A stretch of 11,554 nt of DNA from Deltaproteobacteria bacterium (GTDB lineage: Bacteria; Myxococcota; Myxococcia; Myxococcales; 40CM-4-68-19), in the NCBI GenBank assembly GCA_018266095.1, contig JAFEBC010000442.1, positions 1-11,554 of the forward strand. Direction: 5' to 3'. Each line of letters opens with the position of its first letter. Within the stretch, counting starts at the first letter, position 1. A program made the translations under genes and the position numbers. The notes under the pieces are model-generated. The model saw nothing but the letters and a program-made list of their open reading frames with translations. It did no database searches and was not told where the DNA came from. Below are positions 1 to 9,004 of the stretch, piece by piece.

Positions 1-1188
1 CTTGCCCTCGACGGCGCCCGCGTCGAGCACCGTCGGGATCATGCGGCCCGCGGACCGCTGCGGCGCGAGCGCGGCCTCGACGAACCACGCTTCGTCTCGT
101 GTGCGGAGGGATGCGGGCGCGCCGTCCACGATCAGCACCTTCAGATCGCGCGGCACCTGCACGAGGAAGTCCTGCCCGTCGTCGTCGTCGAGCCCGCTCT
201 CGGCGCGCGGCGTCAGCTCGATGCGCCCCGCCTGCAGGCCCGGCGGCAGGAGCGCGCCCAGCGTCTTCTTCGCGCTCCCGTGCGCGGGCAGGTCCACGAA
301 GCCCTTGGCCACCACCTGGCCACCGATGCGCAGCACCACCTGCGCGCCCGAGAGCGCCTGCGTGGAGAAGTTCGAGATGAGCGCCGACACCTCGTACCCG
401 CGCGGCCCCAGGCGCGGCGCGGGCTGGACCGACACGCCCGTCACCGACACATTCGGCAGCTCGTGCTGGCGCGTGGCATCGACCAGCACCACGTTCGGCC
501 GCACGCCCTTGCCCTCGGGAGCCTCCGGCGAGGCCGGCACGAGCGGCGGCGGCGCGCTCAGGCGGAAGCCGTGCGCAGCGAGATCACTGAAGGCAATGAT
601 GCGCTTGCCGGGCACCGGGCTCGCCGCCAGCGCCTTGGCCGCCTGCGTGAGGCACGCGGTCAGATCGCCCGCCACGAACCCGGCCTGCGCCTGCGAGAGC
701 TGCCGCCGCACGGCCACGCGATCGAACGAGGGCGCCGCGATCTGCCCCTGCGCGCCCTGCGTGCCCGCGCAGATGACCGCCGTGGCCGGCTCCTCCGGCA
801 TCAGGTGATCGAGCGCCGCCAAGGCCTCCGCGCGCGCGCTCTCGAAGAGGACCTGATCGCCGTCGTGCGCCCGCATCGAGAGCGAGGCATCGAGCACCAG
901 CGCCGTCGCCTGCGGACCCAGGAGCGTCGCGGCCTGCGCGTCCTTGGGCACGATCGACGGCCGCGCCAGCGCGAGCGCCACGCCGAGCACGAGCAGGCAG
1001 CGGAGCGCGAGCAGGATGAGCTGACGCAGCCGCAGCTTGCGCGACTTCTGCTTCTGCGAGCGCAGCACGAACTCGATGGCCCCGAACGGCAGGGGCCGCG
1101 GGCGCCGCCGGTTGAAGAGGTGCACGAGGATCGGCACCGACACCGCGAGCGCGCCCCACAGGTACGCAGGATGCGCGAACTGCAGCAT
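1..1188 (-). CDS. BatA-like VWA-domain membrane protein (partial, C-terminus beyond left edge)
   Basis: The frame is open from an ATG at 1188 to the left edge (396 codons, no stop). The N-terminus MLQFAHPAYLWG followed by a hydrophobic stretch and HLFNRRRPRPLPF is the signature of the BatA/aerotolerance-regulator N-terminal domain. Membrane segments lie near residues 8-25 and 57-76. A von Willebrand A-like domain follows, with a MIDAS motif D100-A-S-L-S104 and further candidate metal ligands T177 and D202 (FSDL). From about residue 350 the sequence VLIVDGAP starts what looks like the glutamine-amidotransferase-like fold found at the C-terminus of long BatA relatives; the rest is missing. The start codon abuts the stop of the upstream DUF58 gene with no gap, so translation is probably coupled. 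Likely role: membrane VWA partner of the MoxR ATPase encoded two genes upstream. Family call is strong; exact function is inferred. Confidence 0.88.
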   Translation of the reverse strand, partial: MLQFAHPAYLWGALAVSVPILVHLFNRRRPRPLPFGAIEFVLRSQKQKSRKLRLRQLILLALRCLLVLGVALALARPSIVPKDAQAATLLGPQATALVLDASLSMRAHDGDQVLFESARAEALAALDHLMPEEPATAVICAGTQGAQGQIAAPSFDRVAVRRQLSQAQAGFVAGDLTACLTQAAKALAASPVPGKRIIAFSDLAAHGFRLSAPPPLVPASPEAPEGKGVRPNVVLVDATRQHELPNVSVTGVSVQPAPRLGPRGYEVSALISNFSTQALSGAQVVLRIGGQVVAKGFVDLPAHGSAKKTLGALLPPGLQAGRIELTPRAESGLDDDDGQDFLVQVPRDLKVLIVDGAPASLRTRDEAWFVEAALAPQRSAGRMIPTVLDAGAVEGK

Positions 1189-2103
1189 CTAACGGCTCCC
1201 CTTCGCGCCGCCTTCGCGCCGCCGCAGCACACGCAGCAGCACGCGATCGGGCGCTTCATCGGAGGCCACGAGCTCGTACTCGACGTCCGCGCGGCCCAGC
1301 TCGCGCCGCGTCTCCTCGAGGAAGCGCTTGAGCTCGGAGAGGTAACTCTCGCGGATCTGCCGCGGCTGCGCGTCGATCTGCTGGTCGTCCTCCATCGAGA
1401 GAAAGCGCGTCGGGTCGTCGAAGGGGAACTCCAGCTCCTCGCGGTCGAGCACGTGCAGGCACAGCACGTCGTGCCGCCGCGACCGCAGCCGCTTCAGGGC
1501 CGGCACGGCCTCGGTGTCGAAGAGGTCGCCCAGCGCCACCACCAGCGCGCGCCGCCCCGCTTTCTCTGCAGCGAAGTCGAGCGCCTGGGCAAAGCGCGTG
1601 GGCCCCGTCCCTTCGGTCACCTCGAGCTGCCGCAACATCTCCTGCACGTGTGAGTGCGCGGCCGAGAACGGCAGGAAGCTGCGCACGCCCTCGGCGAACT
1701 GCGTCTTGGCCTCCGGCGACACGCCCGCGAGCACGAGGCCGACCTGATCGCCCTGCCGCGACAAGAGCGCCGCCAGCGCGCCCGCGCAGACCTTGGCGTA
1801 ATCGAGCTTCTTCATCGCCCCGCGCCCGTACGCCATCGACCCCGACGCGTCGACCACGAGCAGCGCGCGCAGGTTCGTCTCCATCTCGAACCGCTTCACG
1901 TAGTGCTTGTCCAGCTTGGCGTACGCGCGCCAATCGATGTGCTTGATCTCGTCCCCGGGCGCGTACTCCTTGTGCTCCGAGAACTCCACCGACTGCCCGT
2001 GCAGCTTGCTCTGGTGCAGGCCCGACAAGACGCCCTCCATCACCGCGCGCGCGCGGATCTGCAAGGGCCCCAGGCGTGCCAGAAGCTGCGGATCGAGCGT
2101 CAT
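1189..2103 (-). CDS. DUF58 domain protein (VWA-like MoxR partner)
   Basis: This is a 304-residue soluble protein. It carries the DUF58 hallmark Y47APGD51..HIDW58 and, after it, a VWA-like fold starting LLVVDASGSM with the metal-site pattern D85-x-S-x-S89. No signal peptide or membrane segment is visible, so a cytoplasmic location is expected. DUF58 genes nearly always sit beside moxR, as here, and are thought to be acted on by, or to adapt, the MoxR ATPase. The ATG at 2103 is preceded by a purine-rich GGAGAGAG about 10 bases upstream and lies 24 bases after the moxR stop. The last codons contain a perfect tandem 11-base duplication (listed separately) giving the basic tail RRREGGAKGSR. Its TAG touches the ATG of the BatA-like gene. 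Confidence 0.93.
   Translation of the reverse strand: MTLDPQLLARLGPLQIRARAVMEGVLSGLHQSKLHGQSVEFSEHKEYAPGDEIKHIDWRAYAKLDKHYVKRFEMETNLRALLVVDASGSMAYGRGAMKKLDYAKVCAGALAALLSRQGDQVGLVLAGVSPEAKTQFAEGVRSFLPFSAAHSHVQEMLRQLEVTEGTGPTRFAQALDFAAEKAGRRALVVALGDLFDTEAVPALKRLRSRRHDVLCLHVLDREELEFPFDDPTRFLSMEDDQQIDAQPRQIRESYLSELKRFLEETRRELGRADVEYELVASDEAPDRVLLRVLRRREGGAKGSR
1202..1223. repeat. Tandem 2 x 11 bp direct repeat at the 3' end of the DUF58 gene
   Basis: Two perfect head-to-tail copies of ttcgcgccgcc occupy 1202-1212 and 1213-1223, eleven bases upstream of the DUF58 stop codon as read on the minus strand. The unit is not a multiple of three, so gain or loss of one copy would shift the reading frame across the DUF58 stop and the directly abutting start of the BatA-like gene. 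The repeat itself is read directly from the sequence; any slippage is inference. Confidence 0.8.
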
Positions 2104-2127
2104 CAGAGTCGGATCTCTCTCCGCCCG

Positions 2128-3222
<1,095 letters not shown>

Positions 3223-3238
3223 GGTGTCCCTTTCCACT

Positions 3239-4870
3239 TCACTGCACCCCCGCGTCCGCTTGCGCCGGCGCCGGCCGCTCGCGTCCCGCCAAGAGATAGA
3301 TCGCGTCCGTCGACCGCTCGATGAGCCCGGCATCCTTCGTCGCTTGTCCGAGCTCGTGCAAGCCCGTCTGCAACACCGGATCGAACGGGTCGAGCGCGAT
3401 GGCCGCGAGATACGCCTTCTTCGACTCCGGATATTGCTGCAGGAGGAACAGCGCCTGCCCGTAGAGCACCTGCGCCGCCGCGTCGCCCGGGTCGCGCTCG
3501 ACCACGCGCGAGAGCGCCTCCGAGGCCTCGATGGGCTTCTTCAGCTTGAGCTGCGCGAACGCGTAGCGCCGGCCCAGGACCGGATCCTCCTCCCGCAACA
3601 GCGTCCGCGCCTTGCCGTACTCCAGCGCCGCCGGCTGCCAGCGCTGCCGCTCGAAGAAGAGGTTCCCCAGCCGCGCCGCCGACTGCGCCCGGCTCTCCTT
3701 GAGCTGCGGCACCGGCGACTCGTCCTTGGCCTTCGCGTCGTCCTTGAACACGAGCTTCTTCTCGGGCGCCGCCACCGCCGGCCGCTTCACGCGCGGCTTC
3801 AGGATCTCCGCGTGCCAGTCGGCCTCGAACTGCGCGAACGACTTCCCGTACGCCTGCGCCACCGCGGCCTCGTCCGAGAACCCCGCCGCCATCGCCGCCA
3901 CCAGCTCCGTCAGCGCCTGCTGCCCGCCGCGCGCGTAGAGCATGCGCATCGCCGACTCGACCTCCGCGAACGCCAGCGCCGTCTTCTCCTGCGTCGGCAG
4001 CTTGGCCATCGACGGGTACATCTGCGCGAAGGTGATGAGGTCCTTCGCCTTGGCCGCCTTCTCCAGCAGCACGGCCTGGAACTCGTCGATCGCCAGCCCC
4101 GGCGGCCCGCGCCAGCGCGTCTCCAGGAACTTGGCCAGCCCCTCCTGCAGCCAGATGGGCACCTTGTTGTGCCCCTTCTTGGTCACGAGGAAGTGCGTGA
4201 ACTCGTGCGCCAGCGTGTCCATCCACGGATACCCGCGCAAGAGCGCCCGCGGCGTCGTCACCATCAGGCGGTTGTACTTGCAGAGCGCGATGGTCCCCGA
4301 GGCCTTGATCTCCGCGACGGTGAGCGTCGACACGTGCGCGAGCGCCTTGGGGCTGTCGTACACCTCGAGCCGCACCTTGGTGGGCGGCTCGTACCCCAGG
4401 TCCTTGGTGAGCGCCGCGTACGCCGCCTCGAGCCCGTCGATGGCCCACGGCAGCAAGAGCTTGTCCTTCGGATCCTTGGCGATGGCCACGAAGTGCGCGC
4501 TCTCCAGCACCGCGCCGTTCATGGTCTCGTCCAGCGCCGCCTCGGCCAGCTTGCGGTCGGCCTCCAGCACCGGGCTCGTCCCGCCGCTCTTCTTCTTGGC
4601 GTCCTCGAACGCCGCCACCGCCTCGCGATAGCGCCCCTGCTCGAAGAGGACCTTCCCGCGGATCCACGCCGTCTCCGGCGCCTCCGGGTACTGCGCGAGC
4701 AGCTCCTCCAGCGCCCGCGTCGCGCCCTCGGTGTCCCAGGCCTCGATCTCGTTGAGCGCCTTCTCGATGAGCGTCTTGAGCTCGACAGGCTCCGCGGCCC
4801 GCGCCGCGCGCAGCGGCACGCCCGAGAGCGCGCAGCCGACGAGGAGGCCGATCGCGAGCGCGCGCGTCAC
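3239..4870 (-). CDS. Exported HExxH metallopeptidase-like protein with TPR repeats (peptidase MA family)
   Basis: A 543-residue protein with a Sec-type signal peptide (MTRALAIGLLVGCALSGVPL..., probable cleavage after an Ala-rich AxA near residue 26). TPR-like helices occupy about 30-100. A gluzincin active-site pattern follows: H222EFTH226 in TLAHEFTH, with a downstream Glu at 243 in WLQEGLAKFLE, as in the peptidase_MA family. A basic Ala/Pro/Lys linker near 355-390 joins this to C-terminal TPR repeats (about 400-510, including two copies of the LYGQALFLLQQYPESKKAY type of helix pair). The likely location is the periplasm or outer envelope. The start is GTG at 4870 because it overlaps the DUF4175 stop in a 4-base GTGA, implying coupled translation. 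Substrate is unknown; the intact zinc motif argues for an active enzyme, but some relatives may only scaffold. Confidence 0.87.
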   Translation of the reverse strand: MTRALAIGLLVGCALSGVPLRAARAAEPVELKTLIEKALNEIEAWDTEGATRALEELLAQYPEAPETAWIRGKVLFEQGRYREAVAAFEDAKKKSGGTSPVLEADRKLAEAALDETMNGAVLESAHFVAIAKDPKDKLLLPWAIDGLEAAYAALTKDLGYEPPTKVRLEVYDSPKALAHVSTLTVAEIKASGTIALCKYNRLMVTTPRALLRGYPWMDTLAHEFTHFLVTKKGHNKVPIWLQEGLAKFLETRWRGPPGLAIDEFQAVLLEKAAKAKDLITFAQMYPSMAKLPTQEKTALAFAEVESAMRMLYARGGQQALTELVAAMAAGFSDEAAVAQAYGKSFAQFEADWHAEILKPRVKRPAVAAPEKKLVFKDDAKAKDESPVPQLKESRAQSAARLGNLFFERQRWQPAALEYGKARTLLREEDPVLGRRYAFAQLKLKKPIEASEALSRVVERDPGDAAAQVLYGQALFLLQQYPESKKAYLAAIALDPFDPVLQTGLHELGQATKDAGLIERSTDAIYLLAGRERPAPAQADAGVQ

Positions 4871-7800
4871 TTCACCAGCTCCTCGTAATACTGCTTCACC
4901 CGCTCCTTGAAGCGCTCCGGCGGCGGCTGCTTCATGGCGTCGAGCAGCTTCTTCCTGAACTCCTGCGGCCGCCCGCTCTCCGCGTCGGGGATCTGCACCT
5001 TCTCGCGGTTCACCTCGTCGCCGCCCTCGTTGTCGCCGTCGCCCGACTCGTTGCCGCCCGGCTCGCCCCAGGGGATCGGCATCCCGCCCTTCCCGCCCTG
5101 CCCGTTCTTGGCCAGCTCCTCCATCGCCTTCTCGAACTGGCCCATCTTCTCCAGCGCCTGCTCCTCGCCCGCCTGCCCGCCGCGCGTCTCGTGCTCGGAC
5201 AGCCTCTCCTGCGCGCGCTCCATGCCCTCGGCCGACTCGCGCAGCGTCTGCTCGTGCTGCGGCGTGAAGATCGGCACCTTCTTGCCCACCTCCGACAGCT
5301 TCTGCCGCACGCCCTCGAAGCCCTCCTTGATGCTCCCTTGCTCCTGCGCCTGCGCGTCCATCTCGCGCTGCTCCTCGGGCGTCATCCCCTGGCCCTCGCG
5401 CGGCAGCGAGTTCTGCAGCTCTCGCGCCACCTCGGACAGCGGCTCCATCGCCCCCTGCGCGGCCTGCTGCGACTTGCGCAGCGCCACCGGATCGCGGCTC
5501 ATCGAGCCGAACCGCCCCTGCTGCACCTGCTCCTCCAAGGCCAGCCGCGACGCCACGCTCCGGCTCGCCCGCTCGGCCCGGTCCGCCTGATCGCGCGCCT
5601 CCTCGAAGTCACCCGCCTGCAGCGCCCGCTGCAGATCCTCGGTGCGCCCCTGCAGGATCTCCATCTGCTCGTCGAGCCCCGTCTGCTCCATCGTCGACGG
5701 GTCGAGCTGCGCGATCTGCTTCTTGGCCTGCTCGACCTTCCCCATCAGCTTCCGGGCCAGCTCCTTGCCGCCGCGCTGCTCGAACTTCTTCTGCGCGCGC
5801 TCCCGCTGCGACCTTCGCAGTTGCGAGGTCCGCTGCTGCAGCTTCTCCTCGCGGTCCTTGAGCCTTGAGAGCTCCTCCTTCGCCTCCGAGAGCTTGCGCG
5901 TCTCCTCCGAGTACTTCTGCTCCATCGACTCGTCGGCCTGCTGGTTCAGGCTCTTCTCCAGCTTCTCCATCTGCCGCGCGAGCTCATCGATGCTCTTCAG
6001 GGCCTCGTCGATCTTCCCCGCCTGGAGCTTCTTCTGGACGTCGGCCATCTGCGACCCCACGTCCTGCTCCTTCTGCACGTTCTCCATCGCCTCGCGGTTC
6101 AGGTGCTCGTCCTGGATGCCCTTGGCCATCTCGCCCATGCGCTGCATCAGGTCCTGCATGCGCTCGCGGATGCGCTCCACCTCCGCCAGGATCTTCTGCT
6201 TGGTGGCCTCATCCGGCGCCTTGCGAAGCTGCTCGGCCAGCCGCATCAGCTCGCGCCGCGACGCCGCCAGGTCCTTCTGCAGCTCCTTCAGATCGTCGAG
6301 CCGCGCCTTGTCCAGCAGGTCGGCGAGGTACAGCACGCCCTTCTCCAGCTCGCGCACCTCGTTGCCGATGGCCGTGGCCAGGATCCGCACCGCGCCGTCG
6401 CGCCCGTTGGCCCCGTGCTGCAGCGGCACCCGCGCGATGGCCGTGCGCGCCACCAGCGGGTTCAAGCCGATGGCGAGGTTGCGCAGCGCCCGGCCCAGCT
6501 CCTTGGGCGCCAGCTTGTCCTTGATGAGCTTCGCCCCCGTGATCGACAGATCGCTCACGAGCTGCTGCCCCTCGCGATCGCGCATGAGCCGCTGGTCGTA
6601 CCAGGCCTTGGCGGGCTCCTCCTGCTGCGGCACCGCCGTCTGCGTCTCCTCCAGCCGGTCGGCGAGGAGCGAGATCATCCGCTCCCAGAGCGCCTGCGCC
6701 TGCAGGAGCGCCTCGCGGTGGTGCTCAGCCGCCGAGAACACCTTGATCACGTGCGTTCCCGACACGCCCTTCTGCGGCCCGTCGATGGCGTCGTTGTCCA
6801 GCGCCTCCAGATAGAAGCCCACCTTGTCGCCCGCGCGCAGGGAGAGGCTCGACAGCTCCCAAGTGTACGCGCCGCGCATCTTCTTGGCCCGCGCGCCCTC
6901 CGGCGGCGACTGCAAGGGGATGCGCTCCTCGGCCGCGCCCGCCCGCTGCAGCACCAGCCGCGCCGCCGTCAGGCCGTAGTCGTCATTCGCCGACCACTGG
7001 AGGACGAGCTTGCCCTGCGGATCGACCTCGATCTCCGACTTGGCCGGCTCCTCGATGGTGATCTGCGGCGGCCCGTCCGGCGTCACCTCCAGCGGCGCGT
7101 CCGGCCCCTCCGCCACCGTGCGGCCCTTCGCGTCCGTGTAGCGCAGGTGCCACCTGCCCGAGGTCGCGAGCGTGAACCCGCCCGAGAGCTGCCGCCCGCC
7201 CTTGCCCGAGGTCTCCAGCTTCTGCGCCGCCCCGTTCACGACCGCGAAGGCGCCGAGGACGTCGCGATCCGCCCGCGCCGTCATCCGCACCTCGGTGCCC
7301 TTGGGCCCCTTGAGCTCGCCCGCCGTGCCCTCCTCGGTCCGGGGCGGCAGGCCCGTGTACTGCGGATACAGGTACGTGATCGCCAGGTCGCCCGCGATCG
7401 GCTCGGCCTCGACCAGCGCCGCTGCCTCATCGCCGCCCCACAGGCGCGCCGCCCCCGCCGCCATCCGCTTGGGCGCCGCGAAGATGAGGCCGATCAGCAC
7501 CATGAAGCCGAGCAGCGCCGCCAGCCACGGCCGCGTCAGCGCGTTCGCCGGGAGCGCGACGTGCAACGGGAGAGCCTTCGCCCGGGCCGCCGCCCGCTGG
7601 TGCAGGAGCGAGAGCAGCTCCAGCGACACCCCCTCCGGAGGCCGCGCCGTCAGCTCCACAGACGAGAGCAGCTCGGAGCCGCCCGAGTGCGCCCCCAGCG
7701 CCGGAGCGCAGAGCACCTTCGCCAGCCCGACCTTGCCCTGCGCCCTCTGCGTCGCCCGCTGCAGCGGACTCCTGCGCTGGAACACCAGCGTCACCGCCAG

Positions 7801-8091
7801 CGTGGCCACCGTCAGCACCGCGAGCAGGATCCGCCCCGGCAGCGCGCCGCCCTGCGCCGCGAGCAGCGCCGCGCCCGCGAACGAGAGCCACACGCCGGTC
7901 AGGGCCACGCCCGTGAGCCGCCCCAGCGCCAAGGTCCGCGCCCGGGACAGCGCCCGCTCCAGGACGCGCTCGACCTCGGCTTGCGCCTTCTCGCCCTGGA
8001 CGATCAGCGCCCGCAGCCGCTCCTCCCGCGGCGCGACCAGCTCGGCGACGGGTGCGTCCTCTCGGGACTGCGCAGGTTCAGGCGGGACCAC
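4867..8091 (-). CDS. DUF4175 family membrane protein with long coiled coil
   Basis: With a GTG start at 8091 this is a 1074-residue protein. GAGAGGA lies 10 bases upstream of this GTG, and the frame further upstream (to 8421) has no ATG until it overlaps the divergent sigma gene and shows poor coding character, so the longer version is rejected. Membrane segments lie at about 59-79, 86-104 and 189-206. Then comes a beta-rich region (about 230-460) with the NDDYGL motif typical of DUF4175. About 480-980 is a heptad-rich Glu/Gln/Lys/Arg helical region predicted to be coiled coil. It ends with a Gly/Asn/Asp/Glu-rich flexible linker (about 1005-1030) and a conserved tail with VQIPDAES and YYEELVK. 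It is the first gene of the minus-strand operon and is coupled to the peptidase gene by GTGA. The architecture suggests an envelope-spanning structural or sensory protein; its biochemical role is not known. Confidence 0.88.
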   Translation of the reverse strand: MVPPEPAQSREDAPVAELVAPREERLRALIVQGEKAQAEVERVLERALSRARTLALGRLTGVALTGVWLSFAGAALLAAQGGALPGRILLAVLTVATLAVTLVFQRRSPLQRATQRAQGKVGLAKVLCAPALGAHSGGSELLSSVELTARPPEGVSLELLSLLHQRAAARAKALPLHVALPANALTRPWLAALLGFMVLIGLIFAAPKRMAAGAARLWGGDEAAALVEAEPIAGDLAITYLYPQYTGLPPRTEEGTAGELKGPKGTEVRMTARADRDVLGAFAVVNGAAQKLETSGKGGRQLSGGFTLATSGRWHLRYTDAKGRTVAEGPDAPLEVTPDGPPQITIEEPAKSEIEVDPQGKLVLQWSANDDYGLTAARLVLQRAGAAEERIPLQSPPEGARAKKMRGAYTWELSSLSLRAGDKVGFYLEALDNDAIDGPQKGVSGTHVIKVFSAAEHHREALLQAQALWERMISLLADRLEETQTAVPQQEEPAKAWYDQRLMRDREGQQLVSDLSITGAKLIKDKLAPKELGRALRNLAIGLNPLVARTAIARVPLQHGANGRDGAVRILATAIGNEVRELEKGVLYLADLLDKARLDDLKELQKDLAASRRELMRLAEQLRKAPDEATKQKILAEVERIRERMQDLMQRMGEMAKGIQDEHLNREAMENVQKEQDVGSQMADVQKKLQAGKIDEALKSIDELARQMEKLEKSLNQQADESMEQKYSEETRKLSEAKEELSRLKDREEKLQQRTSQLRRSQRERAQKKFEQRGGKELARKLMGKVEQAKKQIAQLDPSTMEQTGLDEQMEILQGRTEDLQRALQAGDFEEARDQADRAERASRSVASRLALEEQVQQGRFGSMSRDPVALRKSQQAAQGAMEPLSEVARELQNSLPREGQGMTPEEQREMDAQAQEQGSIKEGFEGVRQKLSEVGKKVPIFTPQHEQTLRESAEGMERAQERLSEHETRGGQAGEEQALEKMGQFEKAMEELAKNGQGGKGGMPIPWGEPGGNESGDGDNEGGDEVNREKVQIPDAESGRPQEFRKKLLDAMKQPPPERFKERVKQYYEELVK

Positions 8092-8134
8092 GACGGCGGC
8101 ATCCTCTCGAACGGCGAACGGACCAGGGCATCGC

Positions 8135-8156
8135 AGTCTAGCGGGGATCCGCCCCG
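8135..8156 (-). promoter_or_regulatory. Candidate promoter of the DUF4175-MoxR operon with an internal hairpin
   Basis: Read on the minus strand, GCTAGACTGCG places a TAGACT -10-like element at 8140-8135, giving an expected 5' leader of roughly 35-40 bases before the GTG at 8091. No good -35 match is found at 16-18 bases spacing. Instead the spacer holds the inverted repeat CGGGG-ATCCG-CCCCG (8142-8156), which could be an operator. Tentative, based on pattern only. Confidence 0.33.
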
Positions 8157-8191
8157 GACCGCTGCCCGATCGCAACCGACCGCCCCACCGG

Positions 8192-8218
8192 GGAATTCCG
8201 GGATTGAAGATCCTCGGG
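8192..8218 (+). promoter_or_regulatory. Candidate ECF-type promoter of the sigma factor operon
   Basis: GGAATT at 8192-8197 followed 16 bases later by TCGGG (8214-8218) resembles the GGAA-N16/17-TC layout of RpoE-like ECF promoters and sits just ahead of the ATG at 8243. This would allow autoregulation, which is common for ECF factors. An alternative housekeeping-like -10, TACGCT at 8287-8292, would fit if the true start is the GTG at 8330. Weak evidence. Confidence 0.3.
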
Positions 8219-8242
8219 CCTGGGATCGTCCGAGGGATCGCG

Positions 8243-9004
8243 ATGCTCTCCTCCCGAGCCAGAAACGCCCGTCTCTCCGCCCGTGTTACGCTGCCCGTGC
8301 AGCGCGTCAGCGGCCAGAAGCTCTCGGTCGTGCGCGCGGAGGGTGTGCCGACGAGCCAGCCCCCAGAGAAGCCGGCCCAGCCCTCGGCGGCGTCGCTCGA
8401 GGACAACGCCCTCGTCGCCAAGGCCCAGAAGGGCGACGCGCGGGCCTTCGAGCTGCTCGTCCAGCGCTACCAGCGCCGCGTGGTCCAGCTCGCGCTGTCG
8501 ATGCTCAAGGATCCGGACGAAGCCATGGATATCGCACAGGAAACCTTCGTGCGCGTCCATCGGTTCCTGCCCAGCTTCAAGGGCGACTCCTCGTTCTACA
8601 CCTGGACGTTTCGCATCGCGTCAAACCTCTGCCTCGACGCCGCCCGCCGCCGCGGCCGCCGCCCGATGGTCGACCTGGAAGACGCCGGCGACGAGCTCGA
8701 GGCCGCGCTGGACCCGCCGTCGCACGTCCTGGCCGGGCCGCAGAAGAGCACGCTCAACAACGAGCTCAAGGACCAGCTCGACAACGCCCTGCAGCAGCTC
8801 CCCGAGAAGCACAAGAGCATCCTCTTGCTGCGCGAGATCGACGGCTTGAGCTATGAGGAGTTGTCGCAGGTGTTGGGCATCCGCAAGGGCACGGTGATGA
8901 GCCGACTGTTCCACGCTCGCCTCAAGATGCAGCGCATGCTGCGCGAGTACCTGGGCAGCGACGCGCCGCGCGCCGACGAGGGCGAAGAGGAGGACGCGAC
9001 ATGA
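8243..9004 (+). CDS. ECF (RpoE-like, sigma-70 group 4) sigma factor
   Basis: Sigma region 2 runs from about residue 53 to 140, with AKAQKGDARAFELLVQRYQRRV, the MDIAQETFVRVHRFL core-binding/-10 recognition helix, and FYTWTFRIASNLCLDAARRR. Region 4 runs from about 178 to 238, with LDNALQQLPEKHKSILLLREIDGLSYEELSQVLGI and the helix-turn-helix KGTVMSRLFHAR. There is an acidic C-terminus, EGEEEDAT. It directs RNA polymerase to a stress regulon and is expected to be held by the anti-sigma encoded next (ATGA overlap, 4 bases). The start is uncertain. ATG 8243 has GAGGGA upstream, but the first ~30 codons include rare A/T-ending codons (cga, aga, gtt) and look unconserved, so GTG at 8330 (giving 224 residues) is a serious alternative. 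GTG at 8345 has its GGAGGG too close. The family call is secure. Confidence 0.93.
   Translation: MLSSRARNARLSARVTLPVQRVSGQKLSVVRAEGVPTSQPPEKPAQPSAASLEDNALVAKAQKGDARAFELLVQRYQRRVVQLALSMLKDPDEAMDIAQETFVRVHRFLPSFKGDSSFYTWTFRIASNLCLDAARRRGRRPMVDLEDAGDELEAALDPPSHVLAGPQKSTLNNELKDQLDNALQQLPEKHKSILLLREIDGLSYEELSQVLGIRKGTVMSRLFHARLKMQRMLREYLGSDAPRADEGEEEDAT

Noticed and set aside
3223..3333. N-terminal extension of MoxR up to 3333.
   Set aside because: It lies inside the end of the peptidase gene and lacks a ribosome site. ATG 3222 has GGAAAGGGA directly upstream.
8092..8421. N-terminal extension of the DUF4175 frame up to 8421.
   Set aside because: It would overlap the divergent sigma gene and its promoter region, and its composition is unlike the rest of the protein. 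The GTG at 8091 with GAGAGGA upstream is a better start.
6103..8856. A 917-codon open frame on the plus strand, antisense to the DUF4175 gene and running into the sigma gene.
   Set aside because: It is a high-GC shadow: Arg/His/Leu/Pro-rich with no domain pattern, while the minus strand encodes a clear DUF4175 protein. Similar long shadows at 280-1653, 1654-3324 and 3185-4888 are rejected for the same reason.
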